Assembly: GCF_003010935.1 (NCBI RefSeq)
Contig: NZ_PGGN01000001.1
Coordinates: forward strand, 930,001 to 994,000
Source: Phyllobacterium endophyticum
GTDB taxonomy: Bacteria > Pseudomonadota > Alphaproteobacteria > Rhizobiales > Rhizobiaceae
Reading direction: 5' to 3'
Length of the DNA: 64,000 nt
Shown: positions 1 through 9,248 of the stretch, one piece after another
Layout of the letters: each line of letters begins with the position of its first letter
Numbering within the stretch: position 1 is the first letter of the stretch
Made by a program: the position numbers and the translations under genes
The notes under the pieces: model-generated
What the model saw: the letters and a program-made list of their open reading frames with translations, nothing else
Told to the model about the DNA's origin: nothing
Database searches by the model: none

Positions 1-464
1 CGGTACCCCACGTCGTCCTGGACGTGCCGCATACCTGGAATGGCTGGACACGCACGACCCTTGCCAGGGCCGACGAGGTTGTCATCGTTGCATCACCGGA
101 ACTGGCAAACTTGCGCAACACCAAGAACCTGCTCGATACGCTCAAGCAGCTCCGGCCCAATGATGCTCCGCCAAGGTTGATCCTCAACCAGGTCAATGTC
201 CCCAAGCGTCCGGAAATCGCACCTCTCGATTTTTGCAGTCCGCTCGGGCTTCTCCCCGTCGCGACGATCCCCTTCGATCCTGCGCTGTTCGGCAACGCGG
301 CGAACAATGGCCGGATGCTGGCGGAAACGGACGGGGCGAACCCCATCGTTCAGAGCATTAACGAGATCGCGCATATCCTGACGGGACGCATGACGCTGAA
401 GCCCAAGCGCAAGCCGGGGCTTTCTTCCGTCCTTTCCCGGTTGAAGCGCAAGAAACAGTCGTGA
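1..464 (+). CDS. cpaE: CpaE/TadZ-like pilus assembly ATPase, 3' end only
   Basis: The reading frame is already open at the left edge (VVLDVPHTWNGWTRTTLARA...), so only about 154 C-terminal residues are present. The segment has the end of a ParA/MinD-type fold: a beta strand with LDVPH, then VVIVASPELANLRNTKNLLD and RLILNQV, as in CpaE/TadZ proteins, which localise the Flp/Tad pilus machinery at the inner membrane. The Walker A motif would lie before the window. The tail is lysine and arginine rich (LSRLKRKKQS). The stop lies 16 bases before cpaF, in the same direction, which supports one pilus operon. The assignment rests mainly on this context plus the MinD-like strands. Confidence 0.85.
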   Translation, partial: VPHVVLDVPHTWNGWTRTTLARADEVVIVASPELANLRNTKNLLDTLKQLRPNDAPPRLILNQVNVPKRPEIAPLDFCSPLGLLPVATIPFDPALFGNAANNGRMLAETDGANPIVQSINEIAHILTGRMTLKPKRKPGLSSVLSRLKRKKQS

Positions 465-480
465 ACGAGTAAGAGACATC

Positions 481-1962
481 ATGTTTGGCAAACGCGGCAA
501 TTCCCAGTTCGGCGGTGGTGGTGCAAACCAGACGCAGGAGTTTCGCTCGCCGGTACTCGAGACCGCAATGCCCGTCGCGGCCGGGCTGAGCGCCCCTGCA
601 GGACTACCGCGCGATATATTGGAGCCGAAGCGTTCACCGGTCGAAACCGTCAAGCCAGTGGTGCCGCTCCGGGAAAAGAACGAAGCCTATTACGATACAA
701 AGTCGCAGGTTTTCGCCGCATTGATCGATACGATCGATCTTGCGCAACTATCGAAGCTGGACCCCGAGGTCGCCCGCGAGGAAATTCGCGACATCGTCAA
801 CGATATCATCGCGATCAAGAACTTCGCCATGTCGATATCAGAGCAGGAAGAACTCCTCGACGATATCTGCAATGATGTTCTCGGCTATGGCCCGCTCGAG
901 CCGTTACTGGCTCGCGATGACATTGCCGACATCATGGTCAACGGCGCGCGAAAGACATATATCGAAGTGCTCGGGAAGGTGCAGGAATCCGGCGTCCGCT
1001 TCCGCGACAATCAACAATTGCTCAACATCTGCCAACGCATCGTGAGTCAGGTCGGACGGCGTGTCGATGAGTCCAGCCCGATCTGCGACGCTCGTCTGCC
1101 AGACGGATCGCGCGTCAACGTCATCGCGCCGCCGCTGGCCATCGACGGGCCGGTCCTGACCATTCGAAAGTTCAAGAAGGACAAGCTGACACTCGACCAG
1201 CTTGTTCGCTTTGGTGCCATATCTCCTGCAGGCGCCGAATTGTTACAGATCATTGGCCGCGTACGCTGCAATATCGTGATCTCGGGGGGCACAGGCTCGG
1301 GCAAGACGACGCTTCTCAACTGCCTGACCAATTATATTGACAAGGACGAGCGTATCATCACCTGCGAGGACTCTGCCGAGTTGCAGCTCCAGCAGCCGCA
1401 TGTCGTCCGTCTTGAAACAAGGCCGGCGAACCTTGAAGGCGAGGGCGAGATCACCATGCGCGATCTCGTCAAGAACTGCCTGCGCATGCGCCCCGAGCGG
1501 ATCATCGTCGGCGAAGTCCGCGGGCCTGAAGTATTCGATCTGCTTTCAGCGATGAACACGGGTCATGACGGTTCCATGGGAACGATCCACTCCAACAGCC
1601 CGCGTGAATGCCTCAGCCGCATGGAATCCATGATTGCCATGGGCGGCTTCGCGCTTCCTCAAAAAACGGTCCGCGAGATCATCGTCGGGTCGGTCGACAT
1701 CATCATCCAGGCGGCTCGCCTGCGCGATGGTTCCCGGCGTATCACCCATATCACCGAGGTGGTTGGCATGGAGGGCGAGGTCGTCATCACGCAGGATCTC
1801 GTCGTCTACGAAATCACCGGTGAGGATGCAAACGGCCGCCTGATCGGCAAGCATGTATCCACCGGCATCGCCCGGCCGCATATGTGGGAAAGGGCGCGGT
1901 ACTACAACGAAGATCGCCGCCTCGCCAATGCGCTCGACTCCATGGAAACGGCAAAGCCATGA
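481..1962 (+). CDS. cpaF: CpaF/TadA secretion ATPase of the Flp/Tad pilus
   Basis: A hexameric type II/IV secretion-family ATPase (493 residues) that powers Flp pilin assembly from the cytoplasmic side. Walker A GGTGSGKT is at residues 269-276, and the Walker B-like segment RIIVGEVRG at about 340-348. Between them lie the Asp box (EDSAELQL) and a His-box-type region ([20 protein letters not shown] follows at about 358-377). The first 100 residues are a low-complexity, proline-rich lead typical of rhizobial CpaF. It sits between cpaE and tadB in the usual cpa order. A general VirB11-type ATPase is the alternative, but the flanking tad genes make CpaF secure. Confidence 0.97.
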   Translation: MFGKRGNSQFGGGGANQTQEFRSPVLETAMPVAAGLSAPAGLPRDILEPKRSPVETVKPVVPLREKNEAYYDTKSQVFAALIDTIDLAQLSKLDPEVAREEIRDIVNDIIAIKNFAMSISEQEELLDDICNDVLGYGPLEPLLARDDIADIMVNGARKTYIEVLGKVQESGVRFRDNQQLLNICQRIVSQVGRRVDESSPICDARLPDGSRVNVIAPPLAIDGPVLTIRKFKKDKLTLDQLVRFGAISPAGAELLQIIGRVRCNIVISGGTGSGKTTLLNCLTNYIDKDERIITCEDSAELQLQQPHVVRLETRPANLEGEGEITMRDLVKNCLRMRPERIIVGEVRGPEVFDLLSAMNTGHDGSMGTIHSNSPRECLSRMESMIAMGGFALPQKTVREIIVGSVDIIIQAARLRDGSRRITHITEVVGMEGEVVITQDLVVYEITGEDANGRLIGKHVSTGIARPHMWERARYYNEDRRLANALDSMETAKP

Positions 1963-1983
1963 TGGCGCGACCGGGGCTCAATC

Positions 1984-2997
1984 ATGTTCGGGCTTGATCT
2001 CGCGCAGCTTGGTTTCGTTGCTCTGGTGGTGGTTGCCGTTGCGGCTCTGGCTTACGTCTTCTTTTTCGAATCCATCGCCTCGCAGAAAAAGACCGAGGAG
2101 CGGTTGAATGAGGTAAAGCTCGCCGCGACGGACAGCCTTGGCAAGTTCACCGTGCGTGACAAGCAGGCGGAGGCAATCAAACGCCGCAAGTCTGTTCAGG
2201 ACACATTGAAGGACCTCGAGCAGCGCCAGAAGCTGCGGGACAAGAACATCAAATCGCCGCCATTGAAGATGCTGATCCAGCAGGCAGGCATGAAAGTGAC
2301 GATGCCGAGGTTCTACCTCTACTCGGCGCTTGCAGGCATCGTCGCCACTGTTCTCGGCCTCTTGTTCGGATCGCCTCTCTATCTCGCTCCTGGCCTGTTT
2401 CTGGCGGGGGCTCTCGGCCTGCCGCGCTGGTTCATCTATTTCCGCCGCCGCCGCCGCATCAAGGCATTTCTCAATGAATTCCCGAATGCCATCGATGTAA
2501 TCGTCCGCGCCATTCGATCCGGCCTTCCGTTGAACGACGGAATTCGCTTGATCGCACAGGAAGCTCAGGAGCCCGTGCGCGGTGAATTCCGTCGTATCGT
2601 CGATAATCAACAGGTTGGCGTCAGCATTCCCGAGGCTGCGATGCGCATGTCGGAATACATGCCATGCGCAGAAGCGAGTTTCTTCGGCATCGTGATCCAG
2701 ATCCAGTCGCAGGCCGGTGGCAACCTTTCGGAAGCTTTGGGCAATCTTTCCCGCGTTCTGCGCGACCGGAAAAAAATGGCGGCCAAGGTCCAGGCGCTGT
2801 CGATGGAAGCCAAGGCCTCGGCGTATATCATCGGAGCGCTGCCGTTCATCGTCGCGTTCCTGGTGTATCTGACGAGCCCGAAATACATAATGATCCTATT
2901 CAACACCAGCTCCGGCAACTTCTTGCTGGCCTGTGCCGGCGCGTGGATGTCGATCGGTATCATGGTGATGAAGAAGATGATCAACTTCAAATTCTAG
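1984..2997 (+). CDS. tadB: TadB, inner-membrane platform protein of the Tad pilus
   Basis: A polytopic type II secretion F-domain protein of 337 residues. An N-terminal membrane segment (LGFVALVVVAVAALAYVFFF, about residues 8-27) is followed by a charged cytoplasmic stretch, two hydrophobic helices around 105-145, the T2SF domain (NAIDVIVRAIRSGLPLNDGIRLIAQE..., from about 165), and C-terminal helices. GspF/PilC-type platform proteins recruit the ATPase and extract pilin; in Tad systems the job is split between TadB and TadC. It follows cpaF by 21 bases and precedes tadC by 10, so co-transcription is very likely. Confidence 0.94.
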   Translation: MFGLDLAQLGFVALVVVAVAALAYVFFFESIASQKKTEERLNEVKLAATDSLGKFTVRDKQAEAIKRRKSVQDTLKDLEQRQKLRDKNIKSPPLKMLIQQAGMKVTMPRFYLYSALAGIVATVLGLLFGSPLYLAPGLFLAGALGLPRWFIYFRRRRRIKAFLNEFPNAIDVIVRAIRSGLPLNDGIRLIAQEAQEPVRGEFRRIVDNQQVGVSIPEAAMRMSEYMPCAEASFFGIVIQIQSQAGGNLSEALGNLSRVLRDRKKMAAKVQALSMEAKASAYIIGALPFIVAFLVYLTSPKYIMILFNTSSGNFLLACAGAWMSIGIMVMKKMINFKF

Positions 2998-3007
2998 CGA
3001 GAGATGC

Positions 3008-4036
3008 ATGGTAGACGCCTTTGCTAAAGCCATCCAGGACCCGGCATTCCTCTTTGCGATCCTCGTCGGGGTGTCGATCTTTGCGACGCTCGTCACGTTT
3101 CTCATGCCCATGCTTTCGGGAGCAGGCCTCAAGTCGCGCATGAAATCGGTTGCCCTTGAGCGTGACCAGATCAGATCTCGAGAGCGGGCGCGGCTTGCTT
3201 CGGAAAGCGACAACCGGCGTAAGAATGCGGGCGGTTCGCTCCGAATGACAGAACGACAGGGCGTCCGGCAATTCGTTGAACGGCTCGATCTCCAGCGGGC
3301 ACTCGCCGACGAGAAGACCCTTTCCGCGCTTCGTATGGCGGGATTTCGCGGGCAGAATGCCTTGAACATCTTTCTTGCGGCGCGCTTTGGTCTGCCGTTC
3401 GTCACGCTTGGTCTGGCAGTCTTCTATATATTCGGCCTTGGGGGGCTTGCCGACAAGTCGACGCTCATCCGGCTGGTCGCGTGCTTTGCGGGCGCCTATG
3501 TCGGCTTCTACCTGCCGAACCTCTATGTCAGGAATGTCGCCAGCAAGCGCAAGCAGTCGATCCAGGAGGCCTGGCCCGACGCGTTGGACCTGATGCTGAT
3601 CTGCGTAGAATCCGGCATGTCGATCGAGGCCGCTTTCAAGAAGGTCTCGGAGGAGATCGGTGTCCAATCCGGCGATCTGGCGGAGGAACTTGTGCTCACC
3701 AATGCTGAGCTTTCCTTTCTGCCGGAACGCCGCCAGGCTTATGACAATCTCGCGATCCGTACCGGACTCGAAACCGTGAAATCCGTCGTGCAGGCGCTGG
3801 TCCAGTCCGAGCGCTATGGCACATCTATCGGCAGCGCATTGCGCGTTCTTTCCGATGAGAGCCGCGAGATGCGCCTGATGGCTGCCGAAAAAAAGGCCGC
3901 GGCACTGCCGCCGAAGCTGACAGTGCCGATGATCCTGTTTTTGCTTCCCGTGCTATTCTGCGTCATTCTGGGCCCGGCTGTAATCCAGATACAGCAGCAA
4001 GGCGGCATATTCGGCCCGGCAACAACAAAGAAGTAG
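3008..4036 (+). CDS. tadC: TadC, second inner-membrane platform protein of the Tad pilus
   Basis: The second GspF-like protein of the Tad machine (342 residues), paralogous in its C-terminal half to TadB. It shows an N-terminal membrane helix (FLFAILVGVSIFATLVTFLM), a basic cytoplasmic loop, paired hydrophobic segments around 115-175, the F-domain (DALDLMLICVESGMSIEAAFKKVSEEIG, about residues 190-220) and a C-terminal helix (MILFLLPVLFCVILGPAVIQI). It is the last plus-strand gene of the pilus operon; a symmetrical hairpin follows 22 bases after the stop. TadB and TadC are thought to form a hetero-oligomeric platform. Confidence 0.94.
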   Translation: MVDAFAKAIQDPAFLFAILVGVSIFATLVTFLMPMLSGAGLKSRMKSVALERDQIRSRERARLASESDNRRKNAGGSLRMTERQGVRQFVERLDLQRALADEKTLSALRMAGFRGQNALNIFLAARFGLPFVTLGLAVFYIFGLGGLADKSTLIRLVACFAGAYVGFYLPNLYVRNVASKRKQSIQEAWPDALDLMLICVESGMSIEAAFKKVSEEIGVQSGDLAEELVLTNAELSFLPERRQAYDNLAIRTGLETVKSVVQALVQSERYGTSIGSALRVLSDESREMRLMAAEKKAAALPPKLTVPMILFLLPVLFCVILGPAVIQIQQQGGIFGPATTKK

Positions 4037-4057
4037 CCGCGTTACCGGCACATCAAA

Positions 4058-4080
4058 AAGCCGCCTCAATGGGCGGCTTT
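4058..4080. terminator. Bidirectional hairpin between tadC and tadD
   Basis: The arms AAAGCCGCC and GGCGGCTTT form a perfect 9-bp stem around the loop TCAAT. It lies in the 68-base gap between the convergent tadC and tadD stops, and the A-run before and T-run after the GC core make it usable from both strands. Confidence 0.7.
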
Positions 4081-4104
4081 CACAATCGAGTTGGTGCCGG
4101 ACGT

Positions 4105-4938
4105 TCAACTCTTCGGTTGTTTCTTGTCTTTCAGCATTTTCCAGGAATTCTGCTGTGACAGCATCGCGCGCAGATACTGCACATTGGCCTGCGCCTGCTG
4201 CGGCGAAAGCTCCTGCTTTGCAATGTTCTCGGCTTCGTCGAAACGGCCCTGCAGACCAACGACCAGCGCCAGATTTTGACGCACTCGGCTGTCCGAGCCT
4301 GTTCCGTTATTGGCTTGCCGCATGTACTTTTCCGCCGTCGCAAGTTCGCCGGAGAGCACATACGACATGCCCATGTTTGAAAGGATCGAGGCCTCGTTGG
4401 GGCTGATGATCAGCGCCTGCTTGTATAGGTCCCGCGCCTCGCCCGTCTTGCCCATCTGGTCGAGGATCGCGCCTTGCGCCGAAAGCAGTTTCCAGTCCGG
4501 ATATTCCGGCGTCTGCGCGCGTCGAAGCGCGTCGAGCGCCGCATCGAACTCGCCGGTGCTCGCAAGCGCCTTGCCATAGGCGGCGAGTACCTGGCGATCC
4601 TTGGGGTACGCGATCGCGAGGCTGCGCATGACGGCAAGCGCCTGATCGCTGCGTCCGGTCATACGCAAGACGGTGGCGAAGTTCAATGCAGCAGCCTGGT
4701 CTTTCGGATTTGCCTCGTAGCGCTTTCCGAGGCTGGCTGACGCCTGCATCAGTTGCTCTTGATTCATCTGATCGAAATTGCCCGTAGGAAGCGAGCCAGC
4801 GCTGACCGCGGCCGGGGAGATCGATCCTGTCGTGGTCTTGTCGGTCGTTGAGCAGCCGGAAATTCCGGACGCCAGAGCGACGATTGCAGCGGCGTAAATG
4901 AAGCGGCGATTACATTGAATAATGCCAGCTTTTGTCAT
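4105..4938 (-). CDS. tadD: TadD-like tetratricopeptide lipoprotein of the pilus locus
   Basis: A predicted outer-membrane lipoprotein with TPR repeats. The ATG at 4938 is preferred over an in-frame GTG seven codons upstream because GTGGGG sits just ahead of it. Starting there, a basic n-region (MTKAGIIQCNRR) and a hydrophobic stretch end in the lipobox ISGC. The rest is a run of helical TPR units (for example ALAVMRSLAIAYPKDRQVLAAYGKAL and ARDLYKQALIISPNEASILSNMGMSYVL). TadD proteins act as pilotins or assembly scaffolds for the RcpA/TadG outer-membrane part of the Flp machine. It is convergent with tadC, so it has its own promoter, but the locus position supports the pilus role. Confidence 0.85.
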   Translation of the reverse strand: MTKAGIIQCNRRFIYAAAIVALASGISGCSTTDKTTTGSISPAAVSAGSLPTGNFDQMNQEQLMQASASLGKRYEANPKDQAAALNFATVLRMTGRSDQALAVMRSLAIAYPKDRQVLAAYGKALASTGEFDAALDALRRAQTPEYPDWKLLSAQGAILDQMGKTGEARDLYKQALIISPNEASILSNMGMSYVLSGELATAEKYMRQANNGTGSDSRVRQNLALVVGLQGRFDEAENIAKQELSPQQAQANVQYLRAMLSQQNSWKMLKDKKQPKS

Positions 4939-5070
4939 AATTTGCCCCACCTGCAGCACAAAATCACCTGTGCGTTAACAATTCCCATGGCTTAGAAATA
5001 TTCTGTTAACCCTAACGGACCGTTAATGATGCGAGGCGCTGCGAAAAAGTATGATTGAGAAGAGAGTGTC

Positions 5071-6441
5071 ATGGCTACCGATATCAAAGTGGGGACGACA
5101 GGGGACAGCAAACCAGTCTGGTTCGTGAAAAGTGGCGGATTGGAGAGCTCCGGTGTCAGCAGTGCTGCACTGGCATGGGCAAAGGCCAACGGTTTTGACG
5201 GCCAGGCGGCCCGCGTTCTGACCATTCCGGGAGATGACGGCGAGATTTCAGGCGCTCTGTTCGGCATTGGCAAGGACGACGTTCGGCTCGTCGCGGGCAA
5301 ACTCGCCAGCGGCTTGCCAAAAGGTGAGTGGCACATTGCCGGCGCAGTCAGGGAGCCGGAACTTACCGCGCTGGCGTTTCTTCTGGGCGGATATAAGTTC
5401 ACCCGCTACACCAAGAAGGACGACGCCGAGGTCACGCTGACATTCCCGGATGGCGCCGACCAGAAAGAAGTGAAGCGTCTTGCCAAGGCTGTCACGCTGG
5501 CGCGCGATCTCATCAATACGCCAACCAACGACATGGGTCCCATGGCGCTCGAGGCAGTTGTCCGAACCATTGCCGAGGAACACAACGCAACTTTGAGCGT
5601 GGTCAAAGGCGATGATCTGCTCACGAAGAATTTCCCCATGATCCATGCGGTGGGCCGCGCAGGAAGCCAGGAGCCTCGGCTGATCGATCTCGCTTGGGGC
5701 GACAGGAATGCGCCAAGGGTGACGCTTGTCGGCAAGGGGGTGTGCTTCGACACCGGGGGCCTCGATATAAAGACGTCAAGCGGCATGCTCCTGATGAAGA
5801 AGGATATGGGCGGCGCTGCGAATGTATTGGCGCTGGCCGGGCTGATCATGGATGCGAAGCTGCCGGTCAGATTGCGCGTGCTGATTCCGGCGGTGGAAAA
5901 TTCGATTTCCGCCAACGCGTTCCGCCCTGGAGATGTATTGACCAGCCGCAAGGGCCTGACGGTCGAGATCGGAAACACGGATGCGGAGGGACGCTTGGTC
6001 CTCGCCGATGCGCTCGCGCTGGCCGATGATGACGAACCTGAACTCCTGATCGATATGGCAACCCTGACCGGCGCGGCGCGCGTGGCACTCGGGCCGGACC
6101 TGCCACCATTCTACACGAACGACGATGCGTTCGCTCTCGAGGTTGCGACGGCGAGCGAGGCGGTGGCCGACCCGGTCTGGCGCATGCCGCTATGGCAGCC
6201 CTACGATGCCAAACTCTCCTCGCGCATTGCGGACATCAACAATGTGACAACCGATGGGTTTGCCGGATCGATCACGGCTGCGTTGTTCCTGCAACGCTTC
6301 GTGGCCAAGGCGAAGATATGGGCGCATTTCGACATTTTTGGCTGGAATCCGGTGGAAAAGCCCCACGCGCCAATAGGCGGTGAGGCTCAGGCGATTCGGG
6401 CGCTCTATCGTCTTCTTAAACAGCGCTACCCCGCGAGATAG
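5071..6441 (+). CDS. M17 family leucyl aminopeptidase
   Basis: A cytoplasmic metallo-exopeptidase that removes N-terminal residues from peptides. The M17 signature NTDAEGRL is at residues 302-309, and the upstream metal-binding segment GKGVCFDTGGLDIK at about 221-235 supplies the Lys and Asp ligands. At 456 residues it is a little shorter than E. coli PepA, with a compact N-terminal domain, as in the rhizobial 'leucyl aminopeptidase family' group. It starts at an ATG preceded by GAGAAGAGAG. It is divergent from tadD and functionally unrelated to it. The family assignment is certain; choosing between PepA and PepB is not. Confidence 0.93.
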   Translation: MATDIKVGTTGDSKPVWFVKSGGLESSGVSSAALAWAKANGFDGQAARVLTIPGDDGEISGALFGIGKDDVRLVAGKLASGLPKGEWHIAGAVREPELTALAFLLGGYKFTRYTKKDDAEVTLTFPDGADQKEVKRLAKAVTLARDLINTPTNDMGPMALEAVVRTIAEEHNATLSVVKGDDLLTKNFPMIHAVGRAGSQEPRLIDLAWGDRNAPRVTLVGKGVCFDTGGLDIKTSSGMLLMKKDMGGAANVLALAGLIMDAKLPVRLRVLIPAVENSISANAFRPGDVLTSRKGLTVEIGNTDAEGRLVLADALALADDDEPELLIDMATLTGAARVALGPDLPPFYTNDDAFALEVATASEAVADPVWRMPLWQPYDAKLSSRIADINNVTTDGFAGSITAALFLQRFVAKAKIWAHFDIFGWNPVEKPHAPIGGEAQAIRALYRLLKQRYPAR

Positions 6442-6541
6442 GGTCGCTTCTTTGTAAAACTGGAGCAATGCACGACCTGCTTGTATCCTGGAACAGGATG
6501 GCTAGAATGGAACGGAACCGAAATGATCCCGGGCGCCGTTC

Positions 6542-6892
6542 ATGAACGTGGAGCTGAGACCGCTTCAGGCACTGACACTGTGGAAGGAAATAGCCCTTTC
6601 GGAAGTGCGGGACGACGCTCACGATCTGACCATGCGCCAACTAGCCATTCTCCTGACAGTCTATCTGGAGCCGCCGCCGCACACGATACGCGCCATGGCG
6701 GCGAAGCTCGGCGTAACAAAGCCCGTCATCACCCGCGCTCTCGACACAATGGGTTCCTATGGTCTGGTTGATCGGCACCGCGACGAGAAGGACCGGCGCA
6801 ATGTTCTCGTCAAGAGAACGGTAAAGGGTGCGCTTTATGTTGAACGGCTCGGTGATCTGGTGATCGCCAAAGCGAGAGGATTGCCGCTTTGA
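6542..6892 (+). CDS. Small MarR-type winged-helix regulator
   Basis: A 116-residue protein that is mostly a winged-helix domain: the helix-turn-helix is TIRAMAAKLGVTKPVITRALDTMGSYGLV, followed by the wing RHRDEKDRRNVLVKRTVKG, the classic MarR DxRD-type wing. The dimerisation helices are short, so it is a reduced family member. Its stop overlaps the TTG start of the NlpC/P60 gene (TTGA), implying translational coupling. The pairing suggests that it controls expression of this hydrolase or responds to cell-wall state, but no ligand can be inferred. Confidence 0.8.
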   Translation: MNVELRPLQALTLWKEIALSEVRDDAHDLTMRQLAILLTVYLEPPPHTIRAMAAKLGVTKPVITRALDTMGSYGLVDRHRDEKDRRNVLVKRTVKGALYVERLGDLVIAKARGLPL

Positions 6893-7761
6893 ACGTTGTA
6901 AGTGTAGATCTGGACAAGCGCCTGAATGCATTCCGCCCCGACCTTGCGGATGAAACTCTGCGCGGTCTGGTAGAAGCGGATCGGTTTGTCGCCGGAGAGC
7001 CGATGCGCATCGCCGACCCGGTCGTGGATGTCCGCTCCGAGCCGCGCGGCAATGCGAGCATAACGACGCAGTTCCTCCATGGGGACGATGTGCTCGTTTT
7101 CGAAGACGACAATGGCTGGTGCTGGATTCAGAACGAACGAGACGGCTATGTCGGCTACGTGATCGATACGGCGCTCGACGTCCGAACCGATGAACCGACG
7201 CATATCGTCATCGCACCGAGAACCTTTGTATACCCTGGCTCAGACCTGAAGCTGCCTCGTACCAGGGAGTTGTCCATGGGATCCCTGGTTACGGTGACGG
7301 GCGGGCAGGAGAGACGAGGCACGCTATATGCCATGCTGCCAAGCGGCGAGGCGATCATCGCCAAACATCTTGTACCAATGGATGAGGTGACGGATGATCA
7401 TGTCGCAGTCGCGGAGACCCTTATGCACACGCCCTATCTCTGGGGCGGTGTTTCCGGTTTTGGCATCGATTGCTCGGGCCTCATCCAGCTCTCGTTGCTG
7501 ATGACAGGGCAAAGTGTCTTGCGCGATTCGGATATGCAGGCGGCGTCGATCGGCGATGTGATCGAACCGGACAGCAATTACCATAACCTGCAGCGGGGAG
7601 ATTTCCTGTTCTGGGCCGGTCACGCCGCGATGATGGCCAGCCACTCCATGGTACTGCATGCGAGTGGCCACACGATGAGTGTGACCCTCGAACCGCTGCG
7701 CGAGGCGATCGATCGCATCGCCTACCTTTACGGCAAGCCGACGGCGGTACGGCGGCTATAG
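6889..7761 (+). CDS. NlpC/P60 (C40) peptidoglycan hydrolase with SH3 domains
   Basis: A putative cell-wall cysteine endopeptidase. N-terminal SH3-like repeats (ADPVVDVRSEPRGNASITTQFLHGDDVLV, then a second around residues 105-165) precede the C40 domain: catalytic Cys195 in the motif DCSGLIQ, His245 in GHAAMM and a polar residue further on (LHASGH). C40 enzymes cleave D-Glu-meso-DAP bonds of stem peptides. No signal peptide is visible from the TTG start, as in other rhizobial homologues; how it reaches its substrate is unclear, and a role on recycled muropeptides in the cytoplasm is possible. The TTG overlaps the preceding stop in a TTGA arrangement. Confidence 0.9.
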   Translation: MNVVSVDLDKRLNAFRPDLADETLRGLVEADRFVAGEPMRIADPVVDVRSEPRGNASITTQFLHGDDVLVFEDDNGWCWIQNERDGYVGYVIDTALDVRTDEPTHIVIAPRTFVYPGSDLKLPRTRELSMGSLVTVTGGQERRGTLYAMLPSGEAIIAKHLVPMDEVTDDHVAVAETLMHTPYLWGGVSGFGIDCSGLIQLSLLMTGQSVLRDSDMQAASIGDVIEPDSNYHNLQRGDFLFWAGHAAMMASHSMVLHASGHTMSVTLEPLREAIDRIAYLYGKPTAVRRL

Positions 7762-7770
7762 CCTCCGATA

Positions 7771-9147
7771 CTAGAGCGATTTCATGATTGCCTGGACCAT
7801 TGCCTGCGGTTTGTACCGTGCCGAATCCGGCGTTAGACCGAGGCGCACGATGACAAGAGCTTGTGACGGTATGACCGTCACGCTTTGCCCCATGAAGCCA
7901 AGCAGCCAGAAAGTATCAGCGGGAAGGTCATAGCCTTTATCGGGGTTCTCATCGTCGGCAACGCCGCCATCCGGACCCTTTACCCATACCTGTCCTCTGC
8001 CGTAGCGTTTGCTGGCTTCGCTTGGATCGTGCATCCAGCTGACAAAGCCTTCGGGGAGGATTCGATTGCCGTTCCAGACGCCATCCTGCAACAGAAACTG
8101 GCCGAAACGGGCGTAGTCGCGCGCGGAGGCATAAACATAGCTTCCGCCGGCAAATGTGCCGCTCTCATCCGTTTCCAAAACGGAACTGTGCATGGCAAGG
8201 GGTTCGAACAACACTTTTCTTGGCCATTCGAGTGCGGCGGCGGGATCGCCGATTGCGTTCTGCCAGATACGTGACAAGAGCACGCTTGTGCCAGTTGAAT
8301 AGTTGAAGACTTGCCCGATTGGATGAACAAGTGGAAACGATGCGATAAAGCCCGCCATGTCCGACTTAAGGAAAAGCATCTGATTGCGGGTGTTGAGATC
8401 GCCGGTTTCTTCATTGTAGTCCAGGCCGCTCGACATCGACATCAGGTCGGCAATACGGATTTGCGACCGCTCATCATTTTTCCAGCTGTCAAACAAGCCC
8501 TTATCTTCAGGCGATAATTTGCCGTTCTTTATCAGCGTTCCCAAGAGAGCGGCGTTGATCGTTTTCGCCACGGAATAGCTGATATGCGGGGTCTCCTTGG
8601 AAAAGCCCTTCGCATAATGCTCAGCGACGATTTGGCCATTCTTGACAACGACGGCGGCGCGAAAGCCAGGTCCGGTCAGGCTTGAATCGTCGAGAATGTT
8701 TGCCACTTTGGTGGATTGGGCATTGGAGACGGTGTCGCCCTGTGGCCAGGGTGCATTGCCGTCCATGACCGGGGAGGCTGCCGGGATGTCAATCGCTTTG
8801 ACAGCCGCCACGTCGCCATCGGGAGCCAGCGTGCAGCCAAGGCCGGGACGATAGACGGCGGTCTGTCTGCCGACGAAGCCCAAAAGCCCCGCGGAAACCG
8901 TGGCTGCCTTTTCATCGACCGAATAGGATATCAGCTTCAAAACGGGATTGCCGACAGATTGCACGTCTTGCGCAAGCACCTCATCGGGATTTCTATGGCC
9001 CAGGAACACATTAGAGCACAGGATCTTTGCGGTGAAACCCGCGGCGATCCGGCTTATTGGTGGCGGCGCGACATAGAGCCAGCCAGCAGCCGAAATAATA
9101 GCAAGCGCAATGACGGCGAAAAGCCATCGCAGGATTTTTGAAAACAT
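7771..9147 (-). CDS. Membrane-anchored serine hydrolase of the beta-lactamase/esterase (class C-like) family
   Basis: The protein begins with a membrane anchor or signal (ILRWLFAVIALAIISAAGWLYV). The penicillin-binding fold is shown by SVAK at residues 192-195 (nucleophile Ser and Lys), after the strand AAVVVKNGQIVAEHYAKG, and by YSTG in the position of the YSN triad, with Thr in place of Asn. The family includes esterases such as EstB, D-aminopeptidases and AmpC. The Asn replacement argues against a classical beta-lactamase. The ATG at 9147 was chosen over an in-frame TTG four codons earlier; GGTGGAG lies very close upstream. It is convergent with the NlpC/P60 gene. Confidence 0.85.
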   Translation of the reverse strand: MFSKILRWLFAVIALAIISAAGWLYVAPPPISRIAAGFTAKILCSNVFLGHRNPDEVLAQDVQSVGNPVLKLISYSVDEKAATVSAGLLGFVGRQTAVYRPGLGCTLAPDGDVAAVKAIDIPAASPVMDGNAPWPQGDTVSNAQSTKVANILDDSSLTGPGFRAAVVVKNGQIVAEHYAKGFSKETPHISYSVAKTINAALLGTLIKNGKLSPEDKGLFDSWKNDERSQIRIADLMSMSSGLDYNEETGDLNTRNQMLFLKSDMAGFIASFPLVHPIGQVFNYSTGTSVLLSRIWQNAIGDPAAALEWPRKVLFEPLAMHSSVLETDESGTFAGGSYVYASARDYARFGQFLLQDGVWNGNRILPEGFVSWMHDPSEASKRYGRGQVWVKGPDGGVADDENPDKGYDLPADTFWLLGFMGQSVTVIPSQALVIVRLGLTPDSARYKPQAMVQAIMKSL

Positions 9148-9248
9148 TACTCCACCCAAAAATTGTTATTTAAAATACCACATTTACGTAAACGTCATAG
9201 CCGATCCGTGTCAATCCACAACTGACGATCCAAGGCAACAAGGTTCGG

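Noticed and set aside
93-653. Long minus-strand open frame over cpaE/cpaF
   Set aside because: Antisense to well-supported pilus genes, arginine-rich shadow composition, no homology.
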